A stretch of 20,902 nt of DNA from CAYZTD01 sp964638155 (GCA_964638155.1 CAZWYI010000031.1:1-20902); one strand, 5' to 3'. Counted from the first letter of the stretch, positions 1 through 8,071 are shown. Program-made: numbers and translations. The notes: generated from the letters alone by a model not told the origin.

Positions 1-82
1 AAAAATCTAAGTCAATAAATAATTCTTTGATATTTTCAATGTTAGTAACTTTGAAATAATAAAAAGTTTATTTACATTAGGT

Positions 83-1048
83 ATGGTGAAGAGGAGGAGC
101 AAACTTTCTAAATTATTACTATGGGAAATTATTCTACTTTTTTTATTGATAATGATCTTTGCCGGAGGTCAAAAAATATTTGAAATTACATCATTACAGG
201 ACATTCTATCTACATTGTTTCCCCCAATATTATTAATCATAACTGTAATTGTTGTAACAAAATTATTCACAATAGTCTTAGAACCAATTTTTAAAAAATC
301 ACTTCAGAAATATATAAACCCATATAATGTTAAAAATACCTGGCAATTTATAAATTACTTGATTTGGACGATATCTTTTATCATATTAATTATACTTTTA
401 GTAGGTATACTAGTCGGTGAACAAATAAACACAGGTGTTGGATTATCTATTGCTTTTATAATCGTACTTTTTATTATAATTTCATATAAACCAATATCCA
501 ATTTTGTGGGATGGCTTCATATAATTTTTTCAAGTCCTATTAAAAAAGGAGATCTTGTAGAAATAGATGGTAAAAAAGGAAGAATTTCTGAAGTAACAAC
601 TATGAACATAGTTTTAGAAGAAAAGGCAACTAGTCTGAAAGATCCAGGATATACAGGGAGAACAATAAACATTCCAAATTCCAGTATTTTTTCAAAACCT
701 ATTTCGTTAATTCCTGAATATAAATCAGTTATCTGGGATGAAATAAAAATTATGTTGCCATCAAGAACTAATTATTTATTAGCTGAAGATATTATCGCTG
801 AAGTAGCAAAGAGTATTGTTGGGCCAATCATGAAGAAACGTAGAAAAGAGATGCTATCTAAAATGTCACCAGGTTCTGAAGTGCCAACAGTCCCCATAAC
901 TGAACTTTCTATAGAACCAAATGGTGTTTTATTGACCTTAAGATATTTCTGCAGATTAAAAGAAAGAGCAGAAGTTAGATCTGCTATTTCAGAAGGAATT
1001 TTAAAAGAATTTAAGAAAAATAAGATTGAACCGAAGTTTTCAAATTAA
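83..1048 (+). CDS. MscS-family small-conductance mechanosensitive channel
   Basis: This is a membrane channel of the MscS family, which releases solutes when membrane tension rises. The 321-residue product has four hydrophobic segments at about residues 10-30, 45-66, 88-112 and 118-136. They are followed by the MscS soluble domain, recognisable from PISNFVGWLHIIFSSPIKKG, GDLVEIDGKKGRISEVTTMN and the INIPNSSIFSKPI block, the usual order of the pore-lining helix and beta domain. Residues 210-320 form the C-terminal alpha/beta part. The ATG at 83 has only a weak AGGT just before it; a GTG at 86 is also possible. The purine-rich run at about 90-97 encodes Lys-Arg-Arg inside the gene and has no usable start after it. 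trkA begins 25 bases downstream on the same strand, so co-transcription with K+ uptake genes is likely. The family call is firm; the gating properties are unknown. Confidence 0.9.
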   Translation: MVKRRSKLSKLLLWEIILLFLLIMIFAGGQKIFEITSLQDILSTLFPPILLIITVIVVTKLFTIVLEPIFKKSLQKYINPYNVKNTWQFINYLIWTISFIILIILLVGILVGEQINTGVGLSIAFIIVLFIIISYKPISNFVGWLHIIFSSPIKKGDLVEIDGKKGRISEVTTMNIVLEEKATSLKDPGYTGRTINIPNSSIFSKPISLIPEYKSVIWDEIKIMLPSRTNYLLAEDIIAEVAKSIVGPIMKKRRKEMLSKMSPGSEVPTVPITELSIEPNGVLLTLRYFCRLKERAEVRSAISEGILKEFKKNKIEPKFSN

Positions 1049-1073
1049 ATAATAATGCGAGTTTGATAGTCGT

Positions 1074-2447
1074 ATGTATGTAATCATTGGTGGTGCAGGA
1101 GATGCAGGAAGACATCTTGGAAAAATACTATCAAAAGAAGGTCATGAAGTAGTATTAATCGATAACGACTCAAGAGCAGTTGAAAAAGCAAGAGAAATCG
1201 ATGCTTTAGTTGTCAAAGGAAATGTATGTGATTTTAAAACTCTTTTAGATGCAGGTATAACTGATTGTGATTATTATATCGGCCTAGTTAAAGAAGATAG
1301 TGAAAATCTTGTTAGTTGCTCATTAGCAAATTTTTATGGGAAAAGAACAATTGCTAGAGTAAAATCTCCTTTTCTTTCAAAAGAACCTGTTTCAAGAAGG
1401 TATACAACAATCGGTGCAGATATAGTTCTATGCCCCTCCTTAATTATTTCCTCTCAAATCTCAAGAATTTTTGCTTTTCCTTCAAGATTAAAAAAAGTTA
1501 AAAAATATAGAATTGGAATATATAGAGCAATAATTGATGAAGAGTCAAAAAGTAGAGAGAAAAGTATTTCCAGTTTAAACATTGCAGAGGGAGCAAGAAT
1601 AATATCTGTTTTCAGAGGAGTAAATCAATTTTTACCAACAGACTCCCTTGTTTTACAATCTCAAGATGAATTATGCATCCTAATGGATGAAAGAGTGAAA
1701 ATAAAAGATGTTGCAAAATCTATTGATTGTAATATTTTTCCTTACTCAGAAGTAGAAAACGTTTTTATCGCCGGTGCAACTGATATTGGATTAACACTTT
1801 CAAATGATCTATTAGAATCAGATATATCTGTAACAATAATGGATCTATCTAAACAAAGAGTAAATAGAGCTGCTAGAAGACTAAAAAAAGCATCGGTGGT
1901 GCATGGAGATCCTTTAGGCCATGGTGTATTAAAAAAAGAAGGAATCGAGGACTTTGATGTATTAATGACCCTTAGTAATAGTCTTGAAAGAAATATTTTT
2001 ATTTCATTAATTGGAAAACAATATGATATAGAAAAAGCAGTGACTTTAATTGATAGGATAGATCTAAAAGAGTCTATTGAGGGAACACTAATAGACAATG
2101 CAGTTGTTCCAAATCTTTTACTTGTAAAAACAATTATTAATATACTAAAACAAAAACATGAAATAAAAGATAGAACTAGAAAAAGAAGAGCATTAAAAAT
2201 AAGTTCTTTACAAACAAAAGATATAATCTTAAGACTCTTAAAGGTAAATAAAAGGATGAGATGTATTAATAAAAAGATTGGTACTTTCTCTCCTGAATCA
2301 GGTAATTTTTTTATACCTTGTGTATCCAAAAAAGACAAAAAGGGATTTATTCCCAGCCAGGATTATACAATAAAAGATGGAGATATTTTATTTGTTTTAT
2401 TTCATTCAACAGATGAAAAATCAGTTAAAAGATGGCTTATCGGGTGA
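1074..2447 (+). CDS. trkA: Trk K+ uptake system regulatory subunit TrkA (two RCK units)
   Basis: This is the cytoplasmic nucleotide-binding subunit that gates the TrkH potassium channel. The 457-residue length equals a full double-RCK TrkA. The first Rossmann domain starts at residue 1 with VIIGGAGDAGRHLG and the acidic VLIDND end of beta-2, a normal NAD(H)-binding signature. The second begins near residue 229 with VFIAGATDIGLTL, where the middle Gly of GxGxxG is Thr, so its nucleotide binding may be altered. Each is followed by a TrkA_C-like domain; the last ends at FIPSQDYTIKDGDILFVLF. The ATG at 1074 has no clear ribosome-binding site. The stop TGA (2445-2447) overlaps the likely GTG start of trkH, which implies translational coupling. 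The pairing with TrkH makes the assignment secure. Confidence 0.93.
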   Translation: MYVIIGGAGDAGRHLGKILSKEGHEVVLIDNDSRAVEKAREIDALVVKGNVCDFKTLLDAGITDCDYYIGLVKEDSENLVSCSLANFYGKRTIARVKSPFLSKEPVSRRYTTIGADIVLCPSLIISSQISRIFAFPSRLKKVKKYRIGIYRAIIDEESKSREKSISSLNIAEGARIISVFRGVNQFLPTDSLVLQSQDELCILMDERVKIKDVAKSIDCNIFPYSEVENVFIAGATDIGLTLSNDLLESDISVTIMDLSKQRVNRAARRLKKASVVHGDPLGHGVLKKEGIEDFDVLMTLSNSLERNIFISLIGKQYDIEKAVTLIDRIDLKESIEGTLIDNAVVPNLLLVKTIINILKQKHEIKDRTRKRRALKISSLQTKDIILRLLKVNKRMRCINKKIGTFSPESGNFFIPCVSKKDKKGFIPSQDYTIKDGDILFVLFHSTDEKSVKRWLIG

Positions 2448-3967
2448 AAAAATTGAGAATAAAAGTTGTTTTTGGGACAATTGGCACAATCCTAAAGTTT
2501 TTTTCCCTGGCTTTTTTAATTCCAATACTTCCCGCATTATATTTTTGGGAAAAGGAGTTATTAATTTTTCCTTACAAAATTCCATACATAACTTATGAAA
2601 TTCCATTTTCAATTATTGTATTTTTATTTTGTTTTCTATTAACTCTTATTATTGGAATTATATTAGAAAAAACTGGTTCAACTGAAGATTTTACAGATAA
2701 AGAAGGATTTGCAATTGTATCCGGTGGATGGTTAATTGTTGCAATATTTGCCTGCCTTCCTTTTATTTTAACAAAATCTGTTTTTACAATTCCACAAGCT
2801 TATTTTGAAGCAATGTCAGGACTTACTACAACTGGAGCGACAATTCTCTCATATTCACATAATTTTGAAAATTATCTAGAAAGCGTACTATTTTGGAGAG
2901 CTTTTTTACAATGGCTTGGAGGAATGGGAATTATAGTTCTAAGTGTTGCAATTCTTACTAGACTTACTTCTGGTGGTAAAAAATTAATAGAATCAGAAGC
3001 CCCTGGTCCTTCATTAAATAAATTAAAACCAACAATAAAGCAGACTGCTAAATTACTTTGGATGATCTATGTTTTTTTTACAATTGCAGAAGTCTTAGCT
3101 CTGAGGGTAGCTGGAGTTTCTTTCTATGAAGGAATTTATCACGCATTTACAACAATGTCTACTGCTGGTTTTTCTCCACATACTGAAAGTATCGCATATT
3201 ATACTTCTCCAATTGTCCATTGGATAATTATATTTTTTATGATTATTGGTGGTACAAATTTTACTATTCATTATTATGCCTTACATGGAAAAAAGAAAAG
3301 TTATCGCAGCGACCCTGAATTTAGATTCTATATTGCTATGATCTCTGTTGTTGCTGCTCTGATATTCGTTGATTTACTTGCGAGTGGTTATATTTTTCAA
3401 GAGGCAATTACTCAATCTGCCTTTCAATCAGTATCAATTATAACTACAACTGGATATACCACAGCAAATTATGGAGATTGGTCTAGCTTTTCAAAACTTT
3501 TAATTTTTGTTTTAATGTTTGTTGGAGGCTGTGCTGGTTCTACTGCAGGTGCAGTAAAGCAAGTTCGAATTTTATTGATGTTTAAAATGCTTAAAAGAAA
3601 ACTTCAGAAATTACTTCACCCAAATATAGTAATACCTGTACGATTAGGTGAAAATATTGTTTCTGACGAAACACTTCATACATTATCTATGTTCTTCTTT
3701 GCATATATTTTGCTATTTATTATTTCTAGCCTTGCTATGGTTGCCCTAGGTCTTGACATGATCTCTGGTGCTTCTGCTGCGGCTTCTTGCCTAGGAAACA
3801 TTGGACCGGCTTTAGGAATAGTTGATCCATCTAATACCTATGCTGCAATTCCTGAAGCAGGAAAAATATGGCTCACATTTTGTATGTGGCTAGGTAGACT
3901 AGAGATTTTTACAGCTTTAATTTTATTTATTCCATCAGCTTATAAAAGAGAAACTTTCCTTGAATAG
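2432..3967 (+). CDS. trkH: Trk-type potassium channel/transporter subunit TrkH
   Basis: This is the integral-membrane K+-translocating subunit partnered with TrkA. The open frame is 511 codons and shows the four M1-P-M2 repeats of the TrkH/KtrB superfamily. The four pore loops are all present: TTTGATIL (about 2824-2847), TTMSTAGFS (about 3150-3177), ITTTGYTT (about 3440-3463) and CLGNIGPALG (about 3788-3818). Each keeps its selectivity-filter glycine. The conserved GGCAGSTAGAVK segment before the last repeat (about 3526-3560) is also intact. Two starts are possible: ATG at 2432, or GTG at 2444, which overlaps the trkA stop as GTGA. I favour the GTG because it gives the usual short N-terminus (VKKLRIKV) and the 4-base overlap typical of coupled genes. 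Nothing suggests loss of function. Confidence 0.94.
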   Translation: MAYRVKKLRIKVVFGTIGTILKFFSLAFLIPILPALYFWEKELLIFPYKIPYITYEIPFSIIVFLFCFLLTLIIGIILEKTGSTEDFTDKEGFAIVSGGWLIVAIFACLPFILTKSVFTIPQAYFEAMSGLTTTGATILSYSHNFENYLESVLFWRAFLQWLGGMGIIVLSVAILTRLTSGGKKLIESEAPGPSLNKLKPTIKQTAKLLWMIYVFFTIAEVLALRVAGVSFYEGIYHAFTTMSTAGFSPHTESIAYYTSPIVHWIIIFFMIIGGTNFTIHYYALHGKKKSYRSDPEFRFYIAMISVVAALIFVDLLASGYIFQEAITQSAFQSVSIITTTGYTTANYGDWSSFSKLLIFVLMFVGGCAGSTAGAVKQVRILLMFKMLKRKLQKLLHPNIVIPVRLGENIVSDETLHTLSMFFFAYILLFIISSLAMVALGLDMISGASAAASCLGNIGPALGIVDPSNTYAAIPEAGKIWLTFCMWLGRLEIFTALILFIPSAYKRETFLE

Positions 3968-3975
3968 TATTTCAT

Positions 3976-3992
3976 AAAAATGTTTAAATTAA
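3976..3992 (+). promoter_or_regulatory. Probable archaeal promoter for the HPP-family gene
   Basis: An A-rich BRE-like stretch (about 3976-3981) precedes TTTAAATTAA at 3983-3992. A start of transcription about 25-30 bases downstream (near 4013) would leave a short leader containing GAGG at 4023-4026, seven bases before the ATG at 4034. This is inferred from pattern and spacing only. Confidence 0.4.
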
Positions 3993-4033
3993 TAATAATT
4001 TGGGTAGTTCTAGGATTTAGTCGAGGATTAGAA

Positions 4034-4587
4034 ATGAAAAAATTAATTCTAGTTGATAAAAAATTTAAAAAAAACCCATTTAGATACATTTTTCAATGTA
4101 TATTAGCAGGTCTTACTATACTTGCATTTCTTTTCTTTTCTTTTTAGATGTATTAAATGAAACTGCTATAATAACAGCTCTTGGCGCAAGTGCTTTTATT
4201 GTTTTTACAATGCCTCATCAATATTCTTCTGATTCCAGGCGTTTGTTAGGTGGTTATCTTGTAGGCTTAGCATCTGGATTTATTTTTTATTTATTTTCAA
4301 TATCAGAATTTATTAACAATCTAGGTGTTAGTAATACTACAACCTTAGTAATTCTTGGTACAACTGCGGTAGGATTGGCTATATTTATTATGGCAGTTAC
4401 TAATACTGAGCATGCCCCATCTGCTGGGATAGCTCTTGGACTTGTGATAAATAAATGGGATTATTTAACGATCATTTATATCATAATAGCAGTTATTTGG
4501 ATGTTAGCTGTTAAATTAATTTTAAAAAAACATATGATGGATCTAATTTCTCCCCACGAAAAACCTTTGGATGAAAATAAAAGGTAA
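4034..4587 (+). pseudogene. HPP-family integral membrane protein, reading frame broken by an apparent 1-nt deletion
   Basis: The gene reads well as an HPP-family four-helix membrane protein, but in two frames. From ATG 4034 (GAGG at 4023-4026) the first frame gives KKFKKNPFRYIFQCILAGLT and a hydrophobic helix, then hits TAG at 4145-4147. The frame one base back continues with LDVLNETAIITALGASAF, FIVFTMP and three more hydrophobic segments to the stop at 4587. Adding one T to the T5 run at 4141-4145 restores a single frame of about 184 codons. The ATG at 4096 in the second frame has no ribosome-binding site and starts out of family register, so it is not a convincing start. The family's HPP motif is replaced by EHAPSAG. 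Some HPP proteins are linked to nitrite transport; the role here is unknown. The break may be a sequencing error, true decay or, less likely, a slippage site. Confidence 0.75.
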
Positions 4588-4766
4588 CTTTTAAAACCAA
4601 AAAAAGAAAAATCTTATTTATATTTCTATCTTAATTCAATTTTTTCCAACTATAATATATAACTAGATCTAACCAAACTTACTAATATAGGTAACAATTA
4701 TATAATAAACTTTATATATTATTAAAACAACTTTTATAATATAACAATCAAAAGGTTGTATAAAAA
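4588..4766. other. Intergenic region before the surface-protein unit
   Basis: This 179-base, very AT-rich gap lies after the HPP gene. It has a T-rich patch at about 4634-4646 that could aid termination, and a good archaeal promoter in its second half (listed separately). I see no RNA gene or further coding potential. Confidence 0.5.
4705..4720 (+). promoter_or_regulatory. BRE/TATA promoter of the 4767 surface-protein gene
   Basis: TTTATATATT at 4711-4720, preceded by an A-rich BRE-like segment, is a textbook archaeal TATA box. It predicts a transcript start near 4740 and a leader of about 25 bases, with AGG at 4753-4755 as a weak ribosome-binding element before the ATG at 4767. Confidence 0.6.
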
Positions 4767-6749
4767 ATGAAAAAAATATATTCAATTATAGCTATTACAA
4801 CAGTAACAATACTGATAATTTCATCTTTAACTCCTATTCTGTCAGCTTCTTGTATAAAAAGTTCAGATTTAACAATAAATAGTGAAGAATTTGCTAGCTG
4901 TATGGAAGTAAGAAAATATATATTAGTAGATAATGAAGAATTTACAAATTATGAAACAGAAAATGGCTCAATAGTAAGATTTAGAATTAATATTACATAC
5001 CACGATGTAGATGGTGAAGCCGTTGGAAATGAACCAAACGGATACATTTTAAAAAATATTGTAATCACAGATATTCTTCCAAAAGGATTAATATACAGAA
5101 ATAATGCAACCAGAGAAGCAGATGATATATCAAATGATAACAGAGTAATTGAATGGAACCTAACTGATGAAGTAGCCCTAACAGAGTTAGAAGACTCTCA
5201 CCCAGATACTTACACTTTGGAGTTTGATGTAGAAGTTTCAAAAGAGGGTACACTAAAAAATAAAGTTGAAGTAAATGCTATTGAAAGTTGCTATGATCTA
5301 CCCCGATACAATGAATCAGAAGCTATATTAACTGTAACAACAACAGAAACATACAATTTAAATATTGACATAACAGGGCAAGGAACAGTTACAAAATATC
5401 CCGATAACTATAATTATTTACAAGGAGAAGAAGTAACACTTGAAGCAATAGAAAATACAGGATGGGTCTTTGATCATTGGGAAGGAGCTGAAATCGATGG
5501 GAGCACAGATAAAACAGAAACAATAACTATGAACAGTGATAAAAATTTAAAAGTATATTTTATAGAAATAGAGACACCTAAATACACACTTGAAACAAAT
5601 ACCGTAGGACAAGGAATTATCACAAAAAATCCAAATAAAACTGAATATTTTCAAGGAAGTGAAGTAGTACTAACCGCAATACCAAAAGAAGGATGGGTAT
5701 TTGAATGCTGGAGCGGAGATATTTCTGGAAATGAAAATGTTAAATCAATTACTATTAATGAAAACAAAACAGTAACAGCACATTTTAAAGAAAACGGAAG
5801 TATAGAAAAACCAACCGTTGAAATAAAAAAACCAAAAAAACACATATCTTATTTTTATAATATTCCAATAGGTTTCAGGCTCCGAGCAAAAAAAACAAAA
5901 ATAATTGGACCGATAACAATAAAAGCAAAAGCAGATAGCGATGTTGGAATTGAAAAGGTAGAATTCTATATAAATGGAAAACTAAAACACACAGATAAAA
6001 ATTTTCCATATAGATGGACATGGTGGATAAAACCTATAGACCTAACAGATAGCTACAATGTAACAGTTGTAGCATATGATAAAGAAGGAAACAAAAACAG
6101 CGATCAAATAACAGTTCACAGAGAAAGACCAAAATTTTTACTTTCAAAAATAGCAATAATTGGAAAGATTATTTTTGGAGATGACTGGGATATAAACGAT
6201 GACAACTTCTGGGATGACATAGACAAAGATAAACTCAAAAAATTCGTTTTAATTGCAGGAGGTGTTTTAGCAGCAGGGAGTATCATTAGGCTATTAAGAA
6301 ATAGAGGTGATGAAACTGAGCCAGAGGAAACAGATCCAGATAAAACAGATCCAGATGACCCAGATAATAAAAATGCAAATGAAAAACCAGTAGCTAAAAT
6401 TTCAGGCCCATACGAAGGAGAAACCGATCAAAAAATAAGTTTTGATGCATCAGACAGCTACGATCCAAATGGAGATTCAATGACCTATAAATGGGACTTT
6501 GGCGACGGAAACACAGCTTACGGAGAAAAAGTAACCCACATATACAAAAAACCAGGCAAATATACAATAAAACTTACTATAGAGGATACACATGGATCAA
6601 CTGAAACAGAAAAAAGAACTATAGAAATTATAGATAAAGATAAATCAAAAGAAGAAGACACCACTTTTTGGTATATAGTAACAGGCCTTAGCACTGGTCT
6701 TCTTGCAACTCTTGGAACACTTTATTTTAGGAGGCGATACTTTGTATAA
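4767..6749 (+). CDS. Secreted multidomain surface protein (DUF11-like, two InlB-type repeats, Ig-like, PKD, C-terminal TM)
   Basis: This is a 660-residue exported protein, probably displayed on the cell surface; its ligand is unknown. Order of parts: signal peptide 1-27 (MKKIYS then a hydrophobic run to ILSAS); a DUF11-like beta domain at about 46-190 with VITDILPKGLIYRNNA; two divergent InlB-type repeats at about 196-267 and 272-341, each with G-x-I/V-T-K-x-P and GWVF-(D/E)-x-W; an Ig-like domain at about 349-452 with VEFYINGKLKHTDKNFPYRW; an Asp-rich strip, then an 18-residue hydrophobic segment at about 493-511; an acidic linker; a PKD domain at about 538-624 with WDFGDGNT; and a C-terminal TM at about 634-655 ending RRRYFV. 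The internal hydrophobic segment complicates topology. The next gene overlaps its end by 8 bases, so the two are probably made together. The domain calls are good; the function is not predictable. Confidence 0.85.
   Translation: MKKIYSIIAITTVTILIISSLTPILSASCIKSSDLTINSEEFASCMEVRKYILVDNEEFTNYETENGSIVRFRINITYHDVDGEAVGNEPNGYILKNIVITDILPKGLIYRNNATREADDISNDNRVIEWNLTDEVALTELEDSHPDTYTLEFDVEVSKEGTLKNKVEVNAIESCYDLPRYNESEAILTVTTTETYNLNIDITGQGTVTKYPDNYNYLQGEEVTLEAIENTGWVFDHWEGAEIDGSTDKTETITMNSDKNLKVYFIEIETPKYTLETNTVGQGIITKNPNKTEYFQGSEVVLTAIPKEGWVFECWSGDISGNENVKSITINENKTVTAHFKENGSIEKPTVEIKKPKKHISYFYNIPIGFRLRAKKTKIIGPITIKAKADSDVGIEKVEFYINGKLKHTDKNFPYRWTWWIKPIDLTDSYNVTVVAYDKEGNKNSDQITVHRERPKFLLSKIAIIGKIIFGDDWDINDDNFWDDIDKDKLKKFVLIAGGVLAAGSIIRLLRNRGDETEPEETDPDKTDPDDPDNKNANEKPVAKISGPYEGETDQKISFDASDSYDPNGDSMTYKWDFGDGNTAYGEKVTHIYKKPGKYTIKLTIEDTHGSTETEKRTIEIIDKDKSKEEDTTFWYIVTGLSTGLLATLGTLYFRRRYFV
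6729..6744 (+). promoter_or_regulatory. Strong Shine-Dalgarno that fixes a TTG start
   Basis: AGGAGGCGAT at 6729-6738 lies inside the end of the upstream gene, seven bases (from GGAGG) before TTG at 6742. It is nearly a full match to the archaeal anti-SD. The next in-frame ATG (6760) is too far from it, and the TTG at 6703 precedes it, so 6742 is the best start. Confidence 0.7.
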
Positions 6750-7821
6750 AATTAAAAAAATGCCTATAAATATTTCACTATTTTTAATATCTATAATCGC
6801 AATGATTGTCTATTATTTTTTCTTTGATTATTATACAATAGGATTATTCATACATTACGGATATGCAATATCAGCTCTCACACTCGCACCATACATACTG
6901 ATTACACTTTTCTTATATGCTATGGTTTTTTGTGGCTTAATGGCTGTTATTTATGGCTTTTTACACAGAAGACCTTGGACACAAAAGTTCGCAATACTAT
7001 ATATTGTATGGGCTTTACTTTGGCCTGTATGGTCTCTCTTAGTTGGAAATAATGTTTTCTTAAACTTTGTTTATCTGGTTATATATGTTTTAATGATAAT
7101 TTATCTATTTTCACAAAGAGTAATAGATTACTTTGAAAAAATAAAAATATTCACATATAACGGATACACACTTTACAAGAAAGATGTTCAACTTAAAAAT
7201 AAAAACGGTATTGTAACAATTCATTTCTTTTCCAAAAAGGAACCAAAAAGTGGAACACCAACATATCTACCAGAAGGATACACAGTAGAAGTAAACAAAA
7301 GAAGCAAAATGCCTTATCTAAAAAAGATTAATAATAAAAAAGAGGAAAAGAAAATATACACATACAAAGACTATACTTTATACAAAAGAGATGTCAAACT
7401 TAAAAATAAAAATGGAATGGTAACAATTCATTTCTTTTCAAAACATAAACCAAAAAGTGGAACACCAACATATCTACCAGAAGGATACACAGTAGGCGTA
7501 AATAAAAGAAGTAAAATGCCCTATCTAAAAAAGAAAAGCAATAAAAAAGAAGAAAAGAAAAAAACAGAAAAAGAAGAAGATAAAAAAACAAACAATAATC
7601 ACAAAAGAAATTCTAATGTAATTTATGTTGTAAGTAAACCCCAACCAGGACAAGTAAAAGGAGATTGGGCGGTAAGAACACATGGAAAAATATTTAGTCA
7701 TCACAGAATAAAGGTCAATGCAATAAAAGCAGCCAGAAAACTTGGAAGAGAAAAAAAGGCTACAGTATTAATTCAAAAAACAGATGGTACCTTTTCAAAA
7801 AGTTATAAACAAAAGAAATAA
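6742..7821 (+). CDS. Membrane protein with two 69-residue repeats and a C-terminal DUF2188 domain
   Basis: From the TTG at 6742 this encodes about 359 residues. Residues 7-130 hold about four hydrophobic helices. Two tandem 69-residue units follow (7147-7353 and 7354-7560), identical at 58 of 69 positions by my count. Each contains Y-T-L-Y-K-(K/R)-D, VTIHFFSK, PKSGTPTYLPEGYTV and NKRSKMPYLKK, and ends in a Lys/Glu-rich linker. A further Lys-rich stretch leads to a C-terminal domain (about residues 292-350) with VIYVVSKPQ, GDWAVRTHGK and AIKAARKLGREKKATVLIQ, which matches DUF2188. The soluble half is very basic, so it is probably cytoplasmic; contact with nucleic acid or acidic lipid is possible but unproven. 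It overlaps the upstream surface-protein gene by 8 bases and may be its membrane partner. I do not recognise this combination as a named family. Confidence 0.75.
   Translation: MYKIKKMPINISLFLISIIAMIVYYFFFDYYTIGLFIHYGYAISALTLAPYILITLFLYAMVFCGLMAVIYGFLHRRPWTQKFAILYIVWALLWPVWSLLVGNNVFLNFVYLVIYVLMIIYLFSQRVIDYFEKIKIFTYNGYTLYKKDVQLKNKNGIVTIHFFSKKEPKSGTPTYLPEGYTVEVNKRSKMPYLKKINNKKEEKKIYTYKDYTLYKRDVKLKNKNGMVTIHFFSKHKPKSGTPTYLPEGYTVGVNKRSKMPYLKKKSNKKEEKKKTEKEEDKKTNNNHKRNSNVIYVVSKPQPGQVKGDWAVRTHGKIFSHHRIKVNAIKAARKLGREKKATVLIQKTDGTFSKSYKQKK
7147..7560 (+). repeat. In-frame tandem duplication, 2 x 207 bp
   Basis: Two adjacent 207-base units (7147-7353 and 7354-7560) encode 69 residues each. The DNA is identical over about 47 bases in the PKSGTPTYLPEGYTV region (7241-7287 against 7448-7494). 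Several other differences fall in third codon positions, consistent with a fairly recent duplication under protein-level selection. Confidence 0.88.
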
Positions 7822-7830
7822 ATTCAAATT

Positions 7831-7847
7831 ATTTATTTTTCTTTTTT
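7831..7847 (+). terminator. Oligo-T terminator candidate
   Basis: ATTTATTTTTCTTTTTT starts ten bases after the stop at 7821. Archaeal RNA polymerase commonly terminates at such T-rich tracts without a hairpin. Confidence 0.45.
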
Positions 7848-8071
7848 CATCATAGATTTTAGACATGGGAAAAAATTTTCATAAGATTCTAATTCCCATA
7901 AAATATATCCAATATCATTATCTAGAGAATCTATTTTCTCTTTTTTATTCATTTTTCAACCCCTATATACTATTTCTATCTCGTATTATATATATTTTAC
8001 TATATCCCATTACTTTTAACATTTTTAATTGTAACAAATTAACTTAAAATAATGTTATTTTTAGCAAAACG

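Noticed and set aside
3..59. Short open frame at the window edge ending at TAA 57-59, possibly the tail of an upstream gene
   Set aside because: Only 18 codons are visible, with no recognisable motif; nothing distinguishes it from chance.
1742..2338. 198-codon minus-strand open frame inside trkA
   Set aside because: It is antisense to a clearly recognisable TrkA domain and its translation is a Ser/Phe/Leu-rich low-information sequence without motifs.
4145..4147. Pyrrolysine-type read-through of the TAG in the HPP gene
   Set aside because: Reading on in the same frame meets TAA two codons later, while the family sequence resumes in a different frame. It is a frameshift, not stop-codon read-through.
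4096..4587. HPP gene starting at ATG 4096 as an intact shorter protein
   Set aside because: The first 18 residues are out of register with the family, no ribosome-binding site precedes it, and the real N-terminus is visible in the other frame from 4034.
7865..8047. 60-codon plus-strand frame between convergent genes
   Set aside because: It has no ribosome-binding site or promoter and has a composition expected from random AT-rich sequence.
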